Assembly (NCBI GenBank): GCA_028023455.1
Contig: JAQFVV010013318.1
Coordinates: 48,501-112,500 of the forward strand
Reading direction: 5' to 3'
DNA from: Epiperipatus broadwayi
Lineage: Eukaryota; Onychophora; Udeonychophora; Euonychophora; Peripatidae
DNA: 64,000 nucleotides
Shown here: in pieces, positions 63,979-64,000 of the stretch
Layout of the letters: each line of letters starts with the position of its first letter
How positions within the stretch are numbered: position 1 is the stretch's first letter
Notes under the pieces: model-generated
Told to the model about the DNA's origin: nothing
Databases searched by the model: none
Seen by the model: the letters and a program-made list of their open reading frames with translations, nothing else
Position numbers and translations under genes: made by a program

Positions 63979-64000
63979 TATATATATATATATATATATA
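63979..64000. repeat. (TA)n array cut by the window end
   Basis: At least 11 TA units running off the window. Confidence 0.85.

Overview
The window is AT-rich animal nuclear DNA from a species with large introns. It has no operons, rRNA or intact tRNA genes. It is dominated by microsatellites ((ATT)n, (TA)n, (TAGA)n, compound CA/TA/GA), decayed RTE-type non-LTR retrotransposons, a Penelope-like element and tRNA-derived SINE debris. A large-genome invertebrate such as a cephalopod or an arachnid would fit, but nothing seen here decides the lineage.

The only host gene I can support is one split gene on the + strand: a secreted, chymotrypsin-fold (S1 family) serine protease homologue. It has four phase-compatible coding exons: 258-315 (signal peptide), 5647-5792 (pro-segment, activation site, start of the protease domain), 27878-27966 (the segment that normally holds the catalytic His) and 57350-57615 (catalytic Asp segment to the GWG motif). 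The introns between them are about 5.3, 22.1 and 29.4 kb. The exon or exons with the catalytic Ser lie beyond the window. The expected TAAHC motif reads TTAQC, so the catalytic His is Gln and the product is probably a non-catalytic pseudoprotease.

Layout: intron 1 (316-5646) holds an (ATT)n array that begins at the splice donor, a 5'-truncated RTE copy and a SINE head. Intron 2 (5793-27877) holds very long (ATT)n arrays, a tRNA-derived SINE, a microRNA-like hairpin at 12.5 kb, a head-to-head pair of Penelope-like 3' halves at 14.4-16.1 kb and a GC-richer island at 18.6 kb. Intron 3 (27967-57349) holds four RTE copies (two on each strand), an old tandem-duplication mosaic at 31.9-37.7 kb, two short tRNA-like insertions with clean target-site duplications, a 400-bp (TAGA)n array and several (TA)n arrays. 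Sequence after 57.6 kb is intron with three local tandem duplications and another SINE remnant.

Two themes recur. First, simple repeats sit at the centre of inverted repeats or flip into their own complement: (TA)n palindromes, (AAT)n followed by (ATT)n, and T-runs followed by A-runs. Second, retroelements appear linked to microsatellite birth and to short tRNA-like insertions. All coordinates and motifs were read by eye; no homology search was run.
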